Origin: Roseovarius sp.
GTDB lineage: Bacteria; Pseudomonadota; Alphaproteobacteria; Rhodobacterales; Rhodobacteraceae
Length of the DNA stretch: 5,706 nt
Direction: 5' to 3'
Assembly (NCBI GenBank): GCA_021767845.1
Contig: JAASSQ010000191.1
Location: 1 to 5,706, forward strand
In this document: piece by piece, positions 5,141 through 5,706 of the stretch
How the letters are laid out: each line of letters begins with the position of its first letter
Numbering within the stretch: position 1 is the first letter of the stretch
Program-made: the position numbers and the translations under genes
The notes under the pieces: generated by a model
The model's input: the letters and a program-made list of their open reading frames with translations, nothing else
What the model was told of the DNA's origin: nothing
Database searches by the model: none

Positions 5141-5706
5141 ATGCTGCTATTCGTCGGACTGGGCAATCCGGGTGCGAAATATGCCGGGAACCGGCACAAT
5201 ATCGGCTTCATGGCCGTGGACCGGATCGCCGAGGATCACGGGTTCGGCCCGTGGAAGGCCAAGTTCCAGGGCCATGTGACCGAAGGCCGGCTGGGCGGCG
5301 ACAAGGTGCTGCTGCTCAAGCCCGGCACCTACATGAACCTCAGCGGCCAGTCGGTGGGCGAGGCGATGCGGTTCTACAAGCTCGCGCCCGAGGACGTGAC
5401 CGTCTTCCATGACGAGCTGGACCTTGCCCCCGGCAAGGTGCGGGTGAAATCCGGGGGCGGCCATGCCGGGCATAACGGGTTGCGGTCGATCCATCAGCAT
5501 ATCGGCGACAGCTATCGCCGCGTGCGGCTGGGAATCGGGCATCCGGGGCGCAAGGAGCTGGTGTCGCATTACGTGTTGCAGGATTTCGCCAAGGCCGATG
5601 CCGACTGGCTGGACGACCTGATGCGCGGGATTGCCGATGGCGCACCCGCCCTGGCCGAGGGGCGCACCGACCGCTTTCAGAACGCCGTCGCGAAGCGCAT
5701 GGCGCC
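5141..5706 (+). CDS. pth: Peptidyl-tRNA hydrolase (3' end beyond the window)
   Basis: This cytoplasmic enzyme hydrolyses the ester bond of peptidyl-tRNAs that drop off the ribosome, recycling tRNA. The 188 codons visible have no stop, so the gene continues past the right edge. Conserved residues are in place by alignment with E. coli Pth: Asn9 (N10) in GLGNPG, catalytic His19 (H20) in NRHNIGF, Asn66 (N68) in TYMNLSG, Asp91 (D93) in FHDELDL, and Asn112 (N114) in GGGHAGHNGLRS. The E. coli protein has 194 residues, so only the C-terminal end is missing here, possibly with a lineage-specific extension. The start at 5141 (MLLFVGLGNPG) matches the family's compact N-terminus. An in-frame ATG at 5126 would add MGAAA and has no better ribosome-binding site; the GGGGG at 5128-5132 is the only, weak, candidate for 5141. 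It is divergent from the methyltransferase and has its own candidate promoter. Confidence 0.95.
   Translation, partial: MLLFVGLGNPGAKYAGNRHNIGFMAVDRIAEDHGFGPWKAKFQGHVTEGRLGGDKVLLLKPGTYMNLSGQSVGEAMRFYKLAPEDVTVFHDELDLAPGKVRVKSGGGHAGHNGLRSIHQHIGDSYRRVRLGIGHPGRKELVSHYVLQDFAKADADWLDDLMRGIADGAPALAEGRTDRFQNAVAKRMA

Noticed and set aside
4347..5141. 264-aa minus-strand frame overlapping the methyltransferase in another frame
   Set aside because: All SAM and FkbM motifs are in the 4382-5062 frame. This one is Arg-rich with no domain and would overlap the pth start.
1..5706. CRISPR array, tRNA/rRNA genes, insertion sequence, prophage or defence island
   Set aside because: No regularly spaced repeats, tRNA-like cloverleaf, transposase or nuclease motifs were seen; nearly all of the window is intact housekeeping or metabolic coding sequence.

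Overview
This 5.7-kb, very GC-rich window looks like a chromosomal housekeeping segment from an alphaproteobacterium, most likely the Rhodobacteraceae (roseobacter group). The reasons are the style of the YchF, bL25 and Pth proteins, the gene set, and the type of intergenic repeat. The assignment comes from recognising protein families, not from a database search.

Layout, left to right. Bases 1-178 are non-coding. They hold two head-to-head copies of a structured repeat whose arms form a long imperfect inverted repeat. ychF (minus strand, 179-1276) is a translation-associated P-loop ATPase. It is divergent from trpA (plus, 1424-2215), the tryptophan synthase alpha subunit, across a 147-bp gap with a plausible ychF promoter. 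An FMN-dependent alpha-hydroxy-acid dehydrogenase of the LldD/glycolate-oxidase family (plus, 2296-3462) follows, with its own candidate promoter and an overlapping palindrome. A 191-bp gap (3463-3653) holds a third copy of the repeat, a candidate terminator and a candidate promoter for rplY. rplY (plus, 3654-4322) encodes bL25 of the CTC type with an acidic tail. A strong intrinsic terminator (4353-4382) separates it from a convergent FkbM-type SAM methyltransferase (minus, 4382-5062). Divergent from that is pth (plus, from 5141), peptidyl-tRNA hydrolase, which runs off the right edge and is intact as far as it can be read.

Functionally, ychF, rplY and pth are all tied to the ribosome and translation. 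trpA is biosynthetic, the LldD-like enzyme is catabolic or respiratory, and the methyltransferase has no predictable substrate. Apart from a possible trpA to lldD read-through, the genes look like separate transcription units. Promoters and terminators were called by eye.

I see no defence system, CRISPR array, phage, transposon or biosynthetic cluster. The least ordinary signal is the intergenic repeat: three copies of a 23-bp core, CTTCTTGG-N4-AATACCCC with a short 5' extension. Two copies are followed by a hairpin array in which one stem changes sequence but keeps its base pairing.
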